A DNA stretch of 64,000 nucleotides. Source: Mycoplasmopsis mustelae. GTDB lineage: Bacteria; Bacillota_I; Bacilli_A; Mycoplasmatales; Metamycoplasmataceae. The stretch is from the NCBI RefSeq assembly GCF_004365095.1, contig NZ_SOCN01000002.1, positions 34,787-98,786 on the forward strand. Direction: 5' to 3'. Below are positions 19,320 to 30,235 of this stretch, in pieces; the first letter of the stretch is position 1, and each line of letters opens with the position of its first letter. Position numbers and translations under genes: made by a program. Below the pieces are notes generated by a model, which did not search any database, was not told the DNA's origin, and saw only the letters and a list, made by a program, of their open reading frames with translations.

Positions 19320-21149
19320 ATGAATGCAAAGCAATTTAAAAATCACAGCGATGTTCCTGAGGAATATACTTGAGATTTAGAAGACATTTTAAAAGGCGAT
19401 TCGATTGAAAATTTAATCGATAAATATCATAAGGTAAGAAAAGAAAGAATTTTAAATAAAGATAAAAAATATGAAAATATTGAAGCATACTTAAATGACG
19501 TAAAATTATCAGAGCAAGAAACAATTTTATCATTTAAGATAGATAACTACATTTCCAACCACTTAAATACTGATTTAGTTAATGCAAAATTTAAAAAATT
19601 AGAAGCTGAATTTCAATTCTTAAATCATAAATTAAACACTACGTTCGGTTCAGAAACTAACAGATTTTATGCAAATATAGAAAAAATGAAACTATGAATG
19701 AATGATCGAAGATTAGCTTCATATCGAAGACAAATCCAAGATGAAATTGACGAATATGAACATAAATTAGACGATAAGGTTGAAGAATATATCATCAATA
19801 GTTCGTTCGGATTTCCTAGTCCGCATAATACATTTAGTATTTTAAGCAACAGTGAGTTGGATTACGGGATAGTAACAAGTAAGACAGGCAAAAAGATTAA
19901 ACTCAATCCGGCAATCTATTCTAAATTATTAAAGTCAAACGACGAACAAGTTCGTAAGCAAGCATATCACAATTATTGAAACGCTTTTATTAAACACAAA
20001 GACACATTTGCAGAATTGTTATTTCAACACTTTAAAAGCATCACTACTGAAGCAAAATTACGTAAATATACCTCTGCTGTAGCGATGTTAACTTCAAAAG
20101 ACAAGGTAACAGATGAAATTTTGAAGAAGCTCTTTAGCAAGGTTTCTGAAAGTAAACAAATATTAAAAAAATACAAAAAATGAAGTGATAAATTTTATCA
20201 AATCAAATTTAAATCTAGGCGTCAACTATGAGACTATTCACGTGATTTAGTAAGTGTAAAAACTTCTTACACAGTCTCAGAAATGAATGAATTAGCCAAA
20301 ACAGCACTAAAACCATTTGGTCAAGAATATCACCAACAAGTTTGTAAAGCCATCGATGAAAAATGAGTGGATTATATGAGCACCGACACCAAGCGTGGTG
20401 GTGCATATAGCATCGGTGGAACCTATGGTATAGATAAAAAATACATTTTAATGAATTTTGAAGGAACGCTAGCTAGCGTTGAAACTTTAGTGCACGAACT
20501 AGGTCATTCAATGCATTCGTATTTTTCTGATACTAGACAAGATTTACAAAATTCAATGTATCCAATTTTTTTAGCTGAAATTGCATCAATTTATAATGAA
20601 TTTATGTTAGCTGATTATATGTTAAAAACTAGTACTGATAAAAAATTAAAATTTGAAATTTTAAACTCTATGATTCAAGGATTTATAGGAACCGTTTTAA
20701 AACAAACAAGTTGAGCTAACTATGAATACGATTTATATAATGCAATTGCAAACGGCAGTGTCTCAGGAAGTTTTGATTCAATTAGCAAACTTTATTACAC
20801 TAATAGTCAAAAATATACCTTAGTTCCACAAAAATATTCTGTTCAAACAAGTATTCAATCCATTTATGTTCCACATTACTATTATGGATTTTATGTTTAT
20901 AAATATGCAATTGGTCAATTAGTTGCTACCTATTTCTTTAGAAAATATAAAACCCAAGGCAAGACCGCGTTAGATGACTATATCAACAACTTTTTAAGTG
21001 CCGGAGGGAATGATTATCCACTTAATATACTTAAAAAAGTCGGTGTAGATTTAACTACTGATAAATTCTACGATAATGGTTTAACTTTCCTAAAAGAATT
21101 AGTTGATGAATGATTACAATTAGGAAAGGAAATTTTTAAAGTAAAATAA
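19320..21149 (+). CDS. pepF: oligoendopeptidase F (M3 zinc peptidase)
   Basis: 609 residues, normal for PepF (about 600). It is a cytoplasmic zinc metallopeptidase that cuts peptides of about 7-17 residues. The zinc motif HELGH starts at His 392, in [14 protein letters not shown], and the third ligand region is [10 protein letters not shown]. The C-terminal [19 protein letters not shown] is typical of the family. ATG 19320 follows TTAGGAG. It sits downstream of a lysine-riboswitch-like leader and so would be shut off when lysine is plentiful, making sense for an enzyme that frees amino acids from imported peptides. UGA codons are read as Trp at several conserved places. Confidence 0.95.
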
Positions 21150-21175
21150 ATGAACTTTTTACAAAGTTCATTTTT
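21148..21175 (+). terminator. pepF terminator
   Basis: Arms AAATGAACTTT/AAAGTTCATTT with a short loop, starting in the stop codon and followed by T-tract. Confidence 0.8.
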
Positions 21176-21202
21176 ACAATAATAATATAAACAAGGAAAA
21201 CA

Positions 21203-21649
21203 ATGAATAAGTGATTTAAAAAATTTATGATACATACTAAATACCAATTACAAAGCACACGATTTTGAATAATTAACATTATATACGCATTAATTTTTAG
21301 CATTATTGTGGTTGTTTGATATTTTACAAAAGGTAATAAACAACTTTTAGATTCTTTTACTGCCGCTAGTATCATAATTTTTTGTTTAGTACTATTTATC
21401 TTGATTTTTAAATGAGGTTTTTTAGAAAGAACAATCCAAAAATTCAATGAAAATCAAAGTATTTCTAAAAAATACTCCGAAGAACGTAAATTAGCTAAAA
21501 TGGACGCAATAGAACGTAAAATATATTTAGAACAAAAACAAAACAAACATAAGCAAAAACATAAACCAAAATCAAACTATGTTTTTTATTTAAATCTCTT
21601 TATTTATTTAATTGTTCTTATTATAATCATTATTTTAAACTATGTTTAA
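21203..21649 (+). CDS. small membrane protein, unknown
   Basis: 148 residues, with UGA codons read as Trp. Two hydrophobic helices near residues 24-45 and 57-76, a long charged linker rich in Lys and Gln (KQNKHKQKHKPKS) and a third helix at the C-terminus (FYLNLFIYLIVLIIIIILNYV). The ribosome site CAAGGAAAA precedes ATG 21203. No family is recognised. It stands between two terminators, so it is probably its own unit. Confidence 0.7.
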
Positions 21650-21700
21650 GAATATAAATTTTATATTTATTAATTTAACCAAACAACACTACAAAAACCA

Positions 21701-21735
21701 AAAAACGCATAAAAACTCAATTTTTTATGCTTTTT
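21701..21735 (+). terminator. terminator between the small membrane gene and lpd
   Basis: Arms GCATAAAAA/TTTTTATGC with an A-tract before and TTTTT after, between 21649 and the lpd start. Confidence 0.7.
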
Positions 21736-21799
21736 ATTTGCTTTTTAGTTTTTAAGATATAAAATTATTGTTATAAAAATTATATAAAGAGGAGGATAT

Positions 21800-23170
21800 A
21801 TGACAAAGTATGATGTTGTAGTTTTAGGTGCCGGGCCAGGTGGATATACCCTTGCAGGAATTCTATCTAGCAACGGACTTAAAGTTGCAGTTGTAGAAAA
21901 AGAAGATTTAGGCGGAACATGCGTGAACAAAGGATGTATTTCCACAAAAACACTAATTAAGTCTGCTAAAGTTTTAGATACCGTAAAAAATGCTGAAAAA
22001 TACGGAGTCCAAGCACATTTACAAGGGTTTGATTTTGCTACTATGCAAGGCAGAAGAACTTCAAATAAAGAACTTCTAAACGGTGCAATTGAAAACTTCT
22101 TAAAAGGTGCTAATGTTGATATTTTAAGAGGTGAAGGAAAATTAGTAGACGCACATTCATTAATGGTAAATGATACTAAAGTTTCATTTGATAAATTAGT
22201 AGTTGCTACTGGTTCAAAAAACCGTACTTTAACTGTTAAAGGCGCACAAGAAGGATACCAATCAGGATTTTTAATTGACTCAGAACAAGCTTTAAAACTA
22301 ACCGAAGTTCCTAAGCGTCTTGTGATCATCGGCTCAGGTGCGATTTCATTAGAATTTGCTTACTTTTATAGCACATTAGGAAGTAAGGTTACCATTTTAT
22401 CAAACACTAAATTCTTAAGCAATTTTGATTCAATGGCTGCCGCTGCAGTTGCCGGTAGTTTAAAAGCTAATGGAGTAGAAATCATCGAAGAAGCTAACAT
22501 ATCAGAAGTTAGAAAATCGGAAGTAGTATTTAAAACAGGAGAACAAACACATATTCTTGCGGCTGATAAAGTTTTAGTTGCTATTGGTAGAGTTGCAAAC
22601 TTATCAGGATTGGATGCATTAGGATTAAAATTGAATGCAAAAGGTTTTGTAGATGTTTGCGAACATATGAAAACTAACATAAGCAATGTGTATGCTTTAG
22701 GTGATGTAACTGGATTAATGATGTTATCAACTGTCGCTTACAAAACAGCAGATGTAATCGCTAAGGATATTTTAAAATTCAAAGATAATGAAACCTTAAT
22801 GCTAAATCACGTTCCATGAGCTATTTATCTAAACCCAGAATTAGCTGGTGTTGGTAAAACTGCAGCACAATTAACAGCTGAATGTGTTGAATTTGATGAA
22901 GTGGTAGTTCCTGCGAAAGCGCTTCCAAGATTACATGCTGACGGACAAGCAAATGACTTAGGATTTATTAAATTCTTAGTTTCAAAAACAGATGGACAAA
23001 TTTTGGGTTGCTTTATGTTTGTTGAAGGTGGTCACATTTTAATCAATCAAGTAGCATTCGCTATGCATCAAAAAGTTACATTTAAGCAACTTCAAGAATC
23101 AATTTATACCCACCCTACAATTGCTGAGGCTTTATACTACTCATCAAGAAATGTAGTATTTAAAAAATAA
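21800..23170 (+). CDS. dihydrolipoamide dehydrogenase-like flavoprotein (stand-alone)
   Basis: 456 residues. FAD site VVLGAGPGGYTLAG, redox disulphide C41-x4-C46 (GGTCVNKGC), NAD site VIIGSGAISLEFAYF, second FAD motif VYALGDVTG and the active-site His in YTHPTIAEA near the C-terminus. All parts needed for E3 activity are present. It has no lipoyl domain, unlike the second E3 at 50015 in the PDH operon. It may serve another lipoyl protein or act as a general disulphide reductase. Ribosome site GAGGAGG before ATG 21800. It is monocistronic, with terminators on both sides. Confidence 0.9.
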
Positions 23171-23184
23171 CACTAAAAGTAGAT

Positions 23185-23218
23185 ACACAAAAGCACATCA
23201 TTATATGTGCTTTTGTGT
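23185..23218 (+). terminator. lpd terminator
   Basis: 14-bp perfect arms ACACAAAAGCACAT/ATGTGCTTTTGTGT with a short loop, just after the stop codon. Confidence 0.85.
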
Positions 23219-23260
23219 TCTTTTGAAGGTAAAATTATGGGAATGGTTTATAATTTATTT

Positions 23261-23770
23261 ATGAATATAAGTAAACTAATTAGAGATATACCTAATTTTC
23301 CAAAAAAAGGAATTTTGTTTAAAGATATCTCTCCACTTTTAGCCGACGGAGAAGCACTAAACTATACTATTAATCAAATTGCAAACTTATGTAAAGATGT
23401 AGACATCATTGTTGGTCCTGATGCTCGTGGCTTTTTATTTGGAACACCTGCGGCCGCATTTTTAAAAAAACCATTTATTATGGTGCGTAAACCACATAAA
23501 CTACCAGGTGAAGTAATTTCTATGCAATATAATTTAGAATACGGACATAATACTTTAGAACTACAAAAGGGTTTTGTAAAAACAGGACAAACTGCTGCAA
23601 TTGTTGATGATGTTTTAGCTACTGGCGGAACAACCAAAGCAATTATTGATTTGTTAGAATCACAAGGCGTAATTGTTAAAAAAGTTATTGTATTATTAGA
23701 GTTAGAAGAATTACACGGAAGAAATCTTTTAGGCGAAAAATGTCAAGTTAATTCATTAATTAAAGTTTAG
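23261..23770 (+). CDS. apt: adenine phosphoribosyltransferase
   Basis: 169 residues, the normal length. It makes AMP from adenine and PRPP in purine salvage, the main purine source in mycoplasmas. The PRPP-binding loop AAIVDDVLATGGTTKA and the N-terminal IPNFPKKGILFKDISPL are clear. I chose ATG 23261 because it begins at the family's usual N-terminus. A TATAAT box at 23249-23254 lies only six bases before it, so the mRNA may be leaderless. An in-frame ATG at 23237 has a GAAGGT ribosome site and would add eight residues; it cannot be excluded. Confidence 0.92.
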   Translation: MNISKLIRDIPNFPKKGILFKDISPLLADGEALNYTINQIANLCKDVDIIVGPDARGFLFGTPAAAFLKKPFIMVRKPHKLPGEVISMQYNLEYGHNTLELQKGFVKTGQTAAIVDDVLATGGTTKAIIDLLESQGVIVKKVIVLLELEELHGRNLLGEKCQVNSLIKV

Positions 23771-23778
23771 AAAAATCA

Positions 23779-23810
23779 TTCCAAAACATTATTCATGTTT
23801 TGGAATTTTT
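23779..23810 (+). terminator. apt terminator
   Basis: 11-bp arms TTCCAAAACAT/ATGTTTTGGAA, followed by TTTTT. The stretch from here to the fusA terminator at 24003 is AT-rich and holds nothing I recognise. Confidence 0.85.
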
Positions 23811-24002
23811 AAACACGGCAGAACAAACACATAGCTACACTACTGCGTTATAATTTCTTAATATATTACATCTATTTTAATTGTAAGTCCAAACAGATTT
23901 GTTTTAATTATGATGCATCATATTCATTAAAAAGAAAATTATTTTCGCTTACAAAACTAGATATTTATTTTCCTATATTTCTAAAAATACAGAAAAATTA
24001 AA

Positions 24003-24031
24003 ACACGAACACATCTGAATAGTGTTCGTGT
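24003..24031 (-). terminator. terminator of the str operon
   Basis: 10-bp arms ACACGAACAC/GTGTTCGTGT. On the minus strand, which carries fusA, the second arm runs into TTTT. Confidence 0.8.
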
Positions 24032-24064
24032 ATTTTATTAATTGAATGAATCTAGAGTCTAATA

Positions 24065-26155
24065 TTAATCTTCATCTTTAGATTGAATATTTCTGCGCTT
24101 AATGATTTCGTCAGCGATGTTTTTTGGTGCTTTTTCATAGTGATCAAATTGCATTTGATATGTTCCACGACCACTAGTCATAGATCTAAGTTCAGTTGAA
24201 TATCCGAACATTTCCGCCAATGGAACCATTGCTTTAACCACAACTGCTCCGTCATTTCTTTGTTCTTGATCATTTACTAAACCTCTACGGCGTGATAAGT
24301 CACCAATTACATCTCCCATATGATCTGAAGGAACAACTACCGAAACATCCATAATTGGTTCTAATAATACTGTACCAATCAAATCTTTAGCTTTTGTAAG
24401 TGCTTTAGAAGCTGCGATTTTATAAGCCAATTCAGATGAATCGACATCGTGGTATGAACCATCGAACAAAGTTGCCTTAATATCAATCATTGGATAACCA
24501 GCCAAAATTCCAACTGCCATTTTCTCTTCAAGTCCCTTTTGGATTGATTTAATGTATTCTTTTGGAATTTTTCCACCAACAATTTTATCTACAAATTCAA
24601 ACCCTGCATCTGGATTTGGCTCAAATTTCAATCAAACGTGTCCATATTGTCCTTTTCCACCAGATTGTTTAATGTGTTTTCCTTCCACATCGGCAGTTTT
24701 AGTAATAGTCTCGCGATATGAAACTTGAGGTGCCCCAACTTTTGCTTGTACACCAAATTCACGTTTTAGACGATCCACAATGATATCAAGGTGTAATTCA
24801 CCCATTCCAGCAATAATTGTTTGTCCAGTTTCTTCATCAGTATATGTTCTAAAAGTAGGATCTTCGGCTGCCAATTTTTGTAATCCTAATGATAGTTTTT
24901 CGGTAGCAGCCTTTGATTCTGGTTCTAAAGCTTGCGAAATAACTGGTTCAGGGAAAATCATTTTTTCTAAAACAATTTTTGCACCTTTTTCGTTTACTAA
25001 GGTATCTCCTGTTGTTGTATATTTCAATCCAACCGCAGCCGCGATATCACCGGCACGACATTCATCAATTTCAACACGACTATTAGCATGCATTTGCAAT
25101 ACACGACCGATTCTTTCCTTTTCTCCTTTAGTAGAGTTAAATACATAACTACCTTTACTTAAAACCCCACGGTATACACGGAAAAATGTTAGAGATCCCA
25201 CAAATGGATCGTTCATAACTTTAAAAGCTAAAGCTGCAAATTCTCCTTCATCGGTTGCTTCTACATTAATTTCTTTTTCATTGTCATGTGCCTTAATCGC
25301 AGGAATGTCAAGTGGCGATGGTAAATAATCAACTACAGCATCAATCATCTTCTTCACACCTTTGTTTTTAAACGATGTTCCACACACAACAGGGAAGAAT
25401 TCTGAGGTTAAAGTTGCTTTTCTAATTGCTTCTTTAAATGAAGCAACATCAACATCTCCGCCCTCTAAAACAGTCATCATCAAGTCATCGTCAAATGCAG
25501 CAACCGCTTCTAATAATTCTTGACGTTTGATTTCAACTATATCTTTTAAATCTTCCGGAATTTCAGTTGCAAACTCTTCTTCTTGTGGTTCTCCGTTATA
25601 TGTAAATGCCTCTCTAGTTACTAAATCTACCAATCCTTTAAAATTTGATTCAGCACCAATAGGTCATTGAATCGCCACTGCATTTCCGCCTAAACGTTGT
25701 TTTACAGATGCAACTGATGCAGCAAAATCTGCTCCGGCTTTATCCATTTTATTTACATAAACAATACGTGGTACTTTATAATTGGTTGCTTGTCTTCAAA
25801 CGGTTTCTGTTTGTGGCTCAACACCTGATTGAGCATCTAAAACAGCTACGGCACCATCTAAAACGCGCAATGAACGTTCAACTTCAACTGTAAAATCAAC
25901 GTGTCCAGGGGTATCAATGATATTAATTCTCTTCCCTTTTCAAAACGCCGTTGTAGCAGCAGAAGTAATGGTAATTCCTCTCTCTTTTTCTTGTTCCATT
26001 CAGTCCATTTGTGAAACTCCATCGTGAGTTTCGCCGATTTTGTGAATTTTACCTGTATGAAATAAAATTCTTTCGGTTGTTGTGGTTTTTCCTGCATCAA
26101 TGTGGGCCATAATACCAATATTACGGTAATCTTTTAAATCATAATCTCTTGCCAT
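24065..26155 (-). CDS. fusA: elongation factor G
   Basis: 696 residues, full length. It is the GTPase that moves tRNAs and mRNA through the ribosome. Switch and P-loop parts are clear: [56 protein letters not shown], and [10 protein letters not shown]. Domains II-V follow. It has several UGA (Trp) codons, including one just before [13 protein letters not shown]. It is the third gene of the classic rpsL-rpsG-fusA operon, starting 22 bases after rpsG. Confidence 0.97.
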
Positions 26156-26176
26156 ATTTAAATATTCAATCCTGGA

Positions 26177-26647
26177 TTATCATCTAAAATGCGCAAAGGC
26201 ACGGTTGGCTTCTGCCATCTTGTGTGTATCTTCGCGTTTTTTAATAGCTCCACCTGTTTTATTTGATGCATCAATAATTTCATTTGCTAAACAAATATCC
26301 ATTGTTTTTTCGTTTCTTAATCTAGCATATTGCACTAACCATCTTAGCGCTAAGGTTTGTTTTCTACGTGTAGGAACTTCGGTTGGTACTTGATAATTAG
26401 TTCCACCAATTCTTCTAGTACGAATTTCTAATTGTGGGGTAATGTTTTCAACCGCTGCTAAAAACACTTCCATTGGGTCTTTATTAGTTTTATTTTTAAT
26501 TAATTCAAACGCTGAATATAAAATATCTTGTGCGATTGATTTCTTTCCGTCAAGCATAATTTGGTTAATTAATTTTGTAACAACTACTGAATTAAAAACT
26601 GGATCTGCAAGTACTTCACGGATTGGTGCACTTTTCTTTCTTGACAT
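26177..26647 (-). CDS. rpsG: 30S ribosomal protein S7
   Basis: 156 residues, starting [21 protein letters not shown]7 binds the 3' domain of 16S rRNA and helps shape the mRNA/tRNA exit region. The conserved [31 protein letters not shown] and NRAFAHFRW are seen. The final Trp is a UGA codon followed by TAA, as in S7 proteins that end in HYRW. Ribosome site AAGGAGG. Second gene of the str operon. Confidence 0.97.
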
Positions 26648-26693
26648 ATGTCCTCCTTATTATTATGTAATGTAAAAAGTTAATTAATTATGC

Positions 26694-27107
26694 TTATTTC
26701 TTTTCTTTTTTAGTTCCATACAAGCTACGTCCTTGGTTTCTCTTAGAAACTCCTGCTGCATCTTGTGTTCCACGAACTATATGATATCTAACCCCTGGCA
26801 AATCTTTAACACGACCACCACGAATTAAAACAACAGAGTGTTCTTGTAAGTTATGTCCTTCTCCAGGAATATAAGCAGTCACTTCCATCATATTTGATAA
26901 CTTAACACGAGCATATTTACGTAAAGCTGAGTTAGGTTTTTTAGGTGTCATTGTAGCAACACGAGTGCATACACCACGTTTAAATGGTGATGCCATTTTT
27001 TTAGATTTTTTAATTAATGAATTGTAGCTTAAACTTAATGCAGGAGCATTTTGTTTTTTAATTTTAGAACTACGCCCATTTGTAACTAACTGATTTGTTG
27101 TTGGCAT
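26694..27107 (-). CDS. rpsL: 30S ribosomal protein S12
   Basis: 137 residues, starting [16 protein letters not shown]12 is at the decoding centre. Seen: [39 protein letters not shown] and [14 protein letters not shown]. In both stretches linked to streptomycin response the residues are the usual sensitive type (PKKPNS and VKDLPG). Ribosome site GAAAGGA. First gene of the str operon; a TATAAT box lies upstream at 27169-27174. Confidence 0.97.
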   Translation of the reverse strand: MPTTNQLVTNGRSSKIKKQNAPALSLSYNSLIKKSKKMASPFKRGVCTRVATMTPKKPNSALRKYARVKLSNMMEVTAYIPGEGHNLQEHSVVLIRGGRVKDLPGVRYHIVRGTQDAAGVSKRNQGRSLYGTKKEKK

Positions 27108-27168
27108 TTTTTCCTTTCATAAAATTAATATTAAACAACAGTTTTATCTAATTAAAATAGATTTAGAT

Positions 27169-27174
27169 ATTATA
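27169..27174 (-). promoter_or_regulatory. -10 box of the str operon
   Basis: Minus-strand TATAAT preceded by GGG, 60 bases before rpsL. A hairpin with arms ACATAAGT/ACTTATGT lies further upstream at 27298-27321, between this promoter and the previous minus-strand gene. Confidence 0.55.
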
Positions 27175-27333
27175 CCCTAACAACACCTCCGTGTGTATCA
27201 TATTTTATTTTTTTTATCCCTATAATATAGTGATAAAAGTTTAAAGTTAAAAAGAATTTCAATTTATTTTAAACTAAAAAAACATTCTTTAAAAAAACAT
27301 AAGTCCTAATGAACTTATGTTGTTATAATATTT

Positions 27334-27792
27334 TTATTTAAGAATGTTAAAATATAAAACAAAATTAATAAATGCATTTTCACTTTTGGGTGTTTTAGTG
27401 GTTAAAACTACTTTTATTAAAGTTAAAAAGAATCATGCAAAAAATAAAACTGCAAAAGCTCAATAATAAGTTTCATTACTTTGGAAAATAACTCTTGCTA
27501 ATCCTAATGCTGTAATAATAATGGCTACAACAATGACTACTAGAAATGATAATTTTAGTAATAATGTTATATTTTTGTTGAGAAATTTATCACTAACTTC
27601 ATATCTTCTAAAAACTAAATAAAGAAAAGGATAAGAAAGTGAGCATATAAAAAACACAATAACATTTAATGGTACAAAATAATAATCATCTTTTCTAACT
27701 AAGATTAATGAAATAGTAGCTATAACTCAAAGAACGATTCAACTTGTTAAAATTAAGTAACCAATAAGAATTCTGTTTTTTTCTTTTTTCAT
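27334..27792 (-). CDS. membrane protein B1 of a tandem A/B family
   Basis: 152 residues, four predicted membrane helices (ILIGYLILTSWIVLW; VPLNVIVFFICSLSYPFLYLVF; LSFLVVIVVAIIITAL; WAFAVLFFAWFFLTLIKVVL). No family is recognised. Its C-terminal region is clearly like that of the gene at 29474 (FAWxxxTLIKVVLTxKTxKSxNxFINF in both), so the two are paralogues. ATG 27792 overlaps the stop of gene A1 (TAATG), so the pair is coupled and the products may act together. Confidence 0.75.
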
Positions 27793-28508
27793 TAGTATCC
27801 TCCACCATAGTAAGAATCATATTCATGATCATAGTTATAATCTGTTTGCACGGTTGAAACTAATTTATTTTTATATGTTATTAGACTGTTTTTGAAAGCT
27901 GTGATTTTATTAATTAAATTACTTTTATGTTTTGACGTGATATTAGTTTGAACATAATTTAAGAAATCATCAACTTTTAATATCACGTTATCTACATTAA
28001 AACTTCCATCTTCTATTTTTAAAAATTCATTTTTTAGCAGTGATGAATAATTTAACAATATTTGTTCCTGATATTTATAATTAGCCTTTCTTTTAACGCT
28101 CTCTGCTTTAGCTATTTGCAATCCTGCAGTAGCGCCTAATAATGCTGGTGTCTCAAAACCAAATGTTAAAATTCCACCTATTAGAGATCCGATTCCTGTT
28201 ATTCAAGAACTAGTGTCTAATTTTTTTATATACGCGGATTCCTCTGCCGCTTTATTTGATAGTTCATTAACAATATATGAAATTAAATTTTTTATATCTT
28301 TTAATAAATTTAAATCCAAGCCACTTAATGCTTCATAATTTGAAATTTCATTTAAATAATTGTAAAGATATAAATTATTGAATTTATTTATTTTACTATC
28401 TGATTCTGTTAATCTTAAGAGTTTACTTATTTGTGTAACAATCTCGCCTTTTAATGAGTCCAACTCTTTTTTTGTTATATCTTTTTGTGTTTCGGTATAT
28501 AAGATCAT
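27792..28508 (-). CDS. helical protein A1 of a tandem A/B family, with Tyr-Gly tail
   Basis: 238 residues. A long charged helical N-terminal half is followed at about residues 102-132 by a Gly-rich hydrophobic stretch (WITGIGSLIGGILTFGFETP, then ALLGATAGLQIA), a second helical half, and a Tyr/Gly/Asp tail ending EYDSYYGGGY. No known family. The helix, Gly-rich hydrophobic hairpin, helix order resembles helical pore-forming or membrane-inserting proteins, but this is only a shape comparison. Parts of two further copies (29931 and 30236) keep the same start or tail. It overlaps membrane gene B1 by one codon start. Confidence 0.7.
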
Positions 28509-28562
28509 TTTTAGTCCTTTTTATATTTTATTTACATGTAACAGTTTTTGTGAGCAACTGTT

Positions 28563-29180
28563 TTAATATCACTTATTTAATTCATATATAAATTTCTCTT
28601 GATTTTGAGCTCCTAAATCTATAAAATAATTTTTGCTATTTTCATAAATAAATTTTTTCATATCAATTCTGTATTTATTAAATGTATGGAACACGAAAAA
28701 ATCTAATTTAAATGAATTTTCTATATCTTTTTTTACTTTAAAAGTCATTCCATAATTAACTGATATATCATCTTTTTTACTTAAATTAAAAACGTTAATT
28801 AATTCTGATTTAGTATTTATAAAAACATTAAACAATATTTCAATTTCTTTTACAAAAGAAACTAATTTTTCGTTTTTTAATAATTTAAAAAAGTTAGAAT
28901 CTTTATTTAAATGGAAATTATATTGTTGATTTTTTTCTTCTAAACAAAAGAAATAACTATAAATATTTGTAGAAGTAACTAGTATGTCAAATTGTAAATT
29001 TGATTTTATATTCATAACTAGTACTTTAATCAACTTTTCCACATCTGTAAAGTAGTCTTCATATTTTAAAAATAGAGATACAATGTCATTTATTGTTGAT
29101 TGAATTTTTTCTTTATTATCTCTTTGTTCAAACTCTAAAACTCTAAAATTTGACAATAATTGACAGAACTTTGATGACAT
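28563..29180 (-). CDS. hypothetical protein upstream of A1/B1
   Basis: 205 residues, from MSSKFCQLLSNFRVLEFEQRD. It is acidic/Lys-rich, mostly helical, with no membrane segment or motif that I recognise; the segment YSYFFCLEEKNQQYNF lies in the centre. The true end is TAA 28563 after one UGA codon. An inverted repeat AACAGTT/AACTGTT (28541-28563) lies between it and A1. It is likely transcribed with the A/B pair. Confidence 0.6.
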
Positions 29181-29473
29181 TATGTAATCAAGATTTGTTA
29201 ATTTTAAGTTATCTTTTTATTTATAATGTTGTTTATATAAAGTAATTACAAGATTTATTTATCTAATATAAAAAATAATATTTATTGTTATTAATTATCT
29301 CCTTTTAAATTATTTTAACCTTCATTAACAACAATGTAACTTTATTTTTATATTTTTTTTATTTTCTTGCTGTGCATTTTCATAAATTTTCACATTTTCT
29401 TTTTTTATAAGGTAATTTAGTAATTTTAATATTTTTAACTTTAAAAAACATAAACTTTATTATGATTGCATTT
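29181..29473. other. AT-rich gene-free spacer
   Basis: No frame longer than about 30 codons and no RNA gene recognised. It separates the paralogous membrane gene B2 from the 205-residue gene and may be eroded coding DNA. Confidence 0.5.
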
Positions 29474-29929
29474 CTAAAACAAATTAAAATAGAAAATAAA
29501 ATTAATAAAAGAATTATGACTTTTTTTAGTTTTTGAAGTTAAAACAACCTTTATAAGAGTCATTAAAAGTCAGGCAAAAAATATTATCGCTAAAAATCAA
29601 TAAGTACCTTCTATACTCACAAATATAAGATTTTTAACTGAAATTATACCTAAGAGAATCACAACTATAATTATGACAAAAAAGAGTGTTTTTAATATTC
29701 TTTCCAAATATTTATTTAATATTTTTGTTTGCGGATGAAATCCTTTAAATAATCAATACATATAAATATATGTTGGAGATTCTATTAAAAATACTATCAT
29801 ATAAAGTGTAATATAATAATAAGTTATAGATTGAAACAAAAATAACAAAATAGTGCTAAATAATCACAAGGCTATATTTGAACTGATAATCAAATAACTT
29901 ATAAGAGGTATATTTTTTGTTTTTTTCAA
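29474..29929 (-). CDS. membrane protein B2, paralogue of B1
   Basis: 151 residues if read from TTG 29927-29929, intact to TAG 29474 with four UGA codons as Trp. It has four hydrophobic helices and the family end ETYW/GTYWF, FAWLLMTLIKVVLTSK and SFINFIFYFNLF, close to B1. The start is TTG in the same place, relative to the tail of its partner A2, as the B1 ATG is to A1 (GGY-TAA, then start), so the pair organisation is kept although A2 itself is broken. Confidence 0.7.
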
Positions 29930-29930
29930 T

Positions 29931-30083
29931 TTAGTAGCCTCCATAATAGTTAGTAAATTCAGTATCATAATCGCTGTCTTTATTTTTTTATAATAACTGA
30001 ATTAATTATTTTTCTTTAAAAGATAACAAATCATCCTTAAATTTCATAAGCGTCATTAATAATTTTTGACTATTTAAAAATGA
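29931..30083 (-). pseudogene. A2, C-terminal remnant of an A-family gene
   Basis: Minus strand reads FLNSQKLLMTLMKFKDDLL..., matching FLNYVQTN...NLINKITAFKNSL of A1, then stops, and ends DYDTEFTNYYGGY before TAA 29931, matching the A1 tail. The rest of the gene is lost or deleted. Confidence 0.6.
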
Positions 30084-30089
30084 AAATTA

Positions 30090-30235
30090 TGATTTGCATA
30101 AATCTCTATTTTATTTATGTATAAAATTTATTATTTAAATTTTCTTTTTTTATTCTACATTCTCTATTATATTTATTAAAAACATTATCTTCTTTTCTAG
30201 CTATATTAAAAATATTTTTTTATTTTGTTTTCAAA
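30090..30235 (-). pseudogene. possible B3 remnant
   Basis: Directly after the A3 tail comes TTGAAAAC..., the place and form of a B-family start, but it meets stops within four codons. Later codons (IARKEDNVFNKY) look like an eroded copy of the LVRKDDYYF loop of B1. Weak evidence. Confidence 0.3.

Noticed and set aside
21745..22329. 194-codon minus-strand frame opposite lpd
   Set aside because: Shadow of a conserved flavoprotein gene; no start signals and crosses the lpd promoter.
24780..25148. Plus-strand frames opposite fusA
   Set aside because: Reading frames forced by the EF-G codons on the minus strand.
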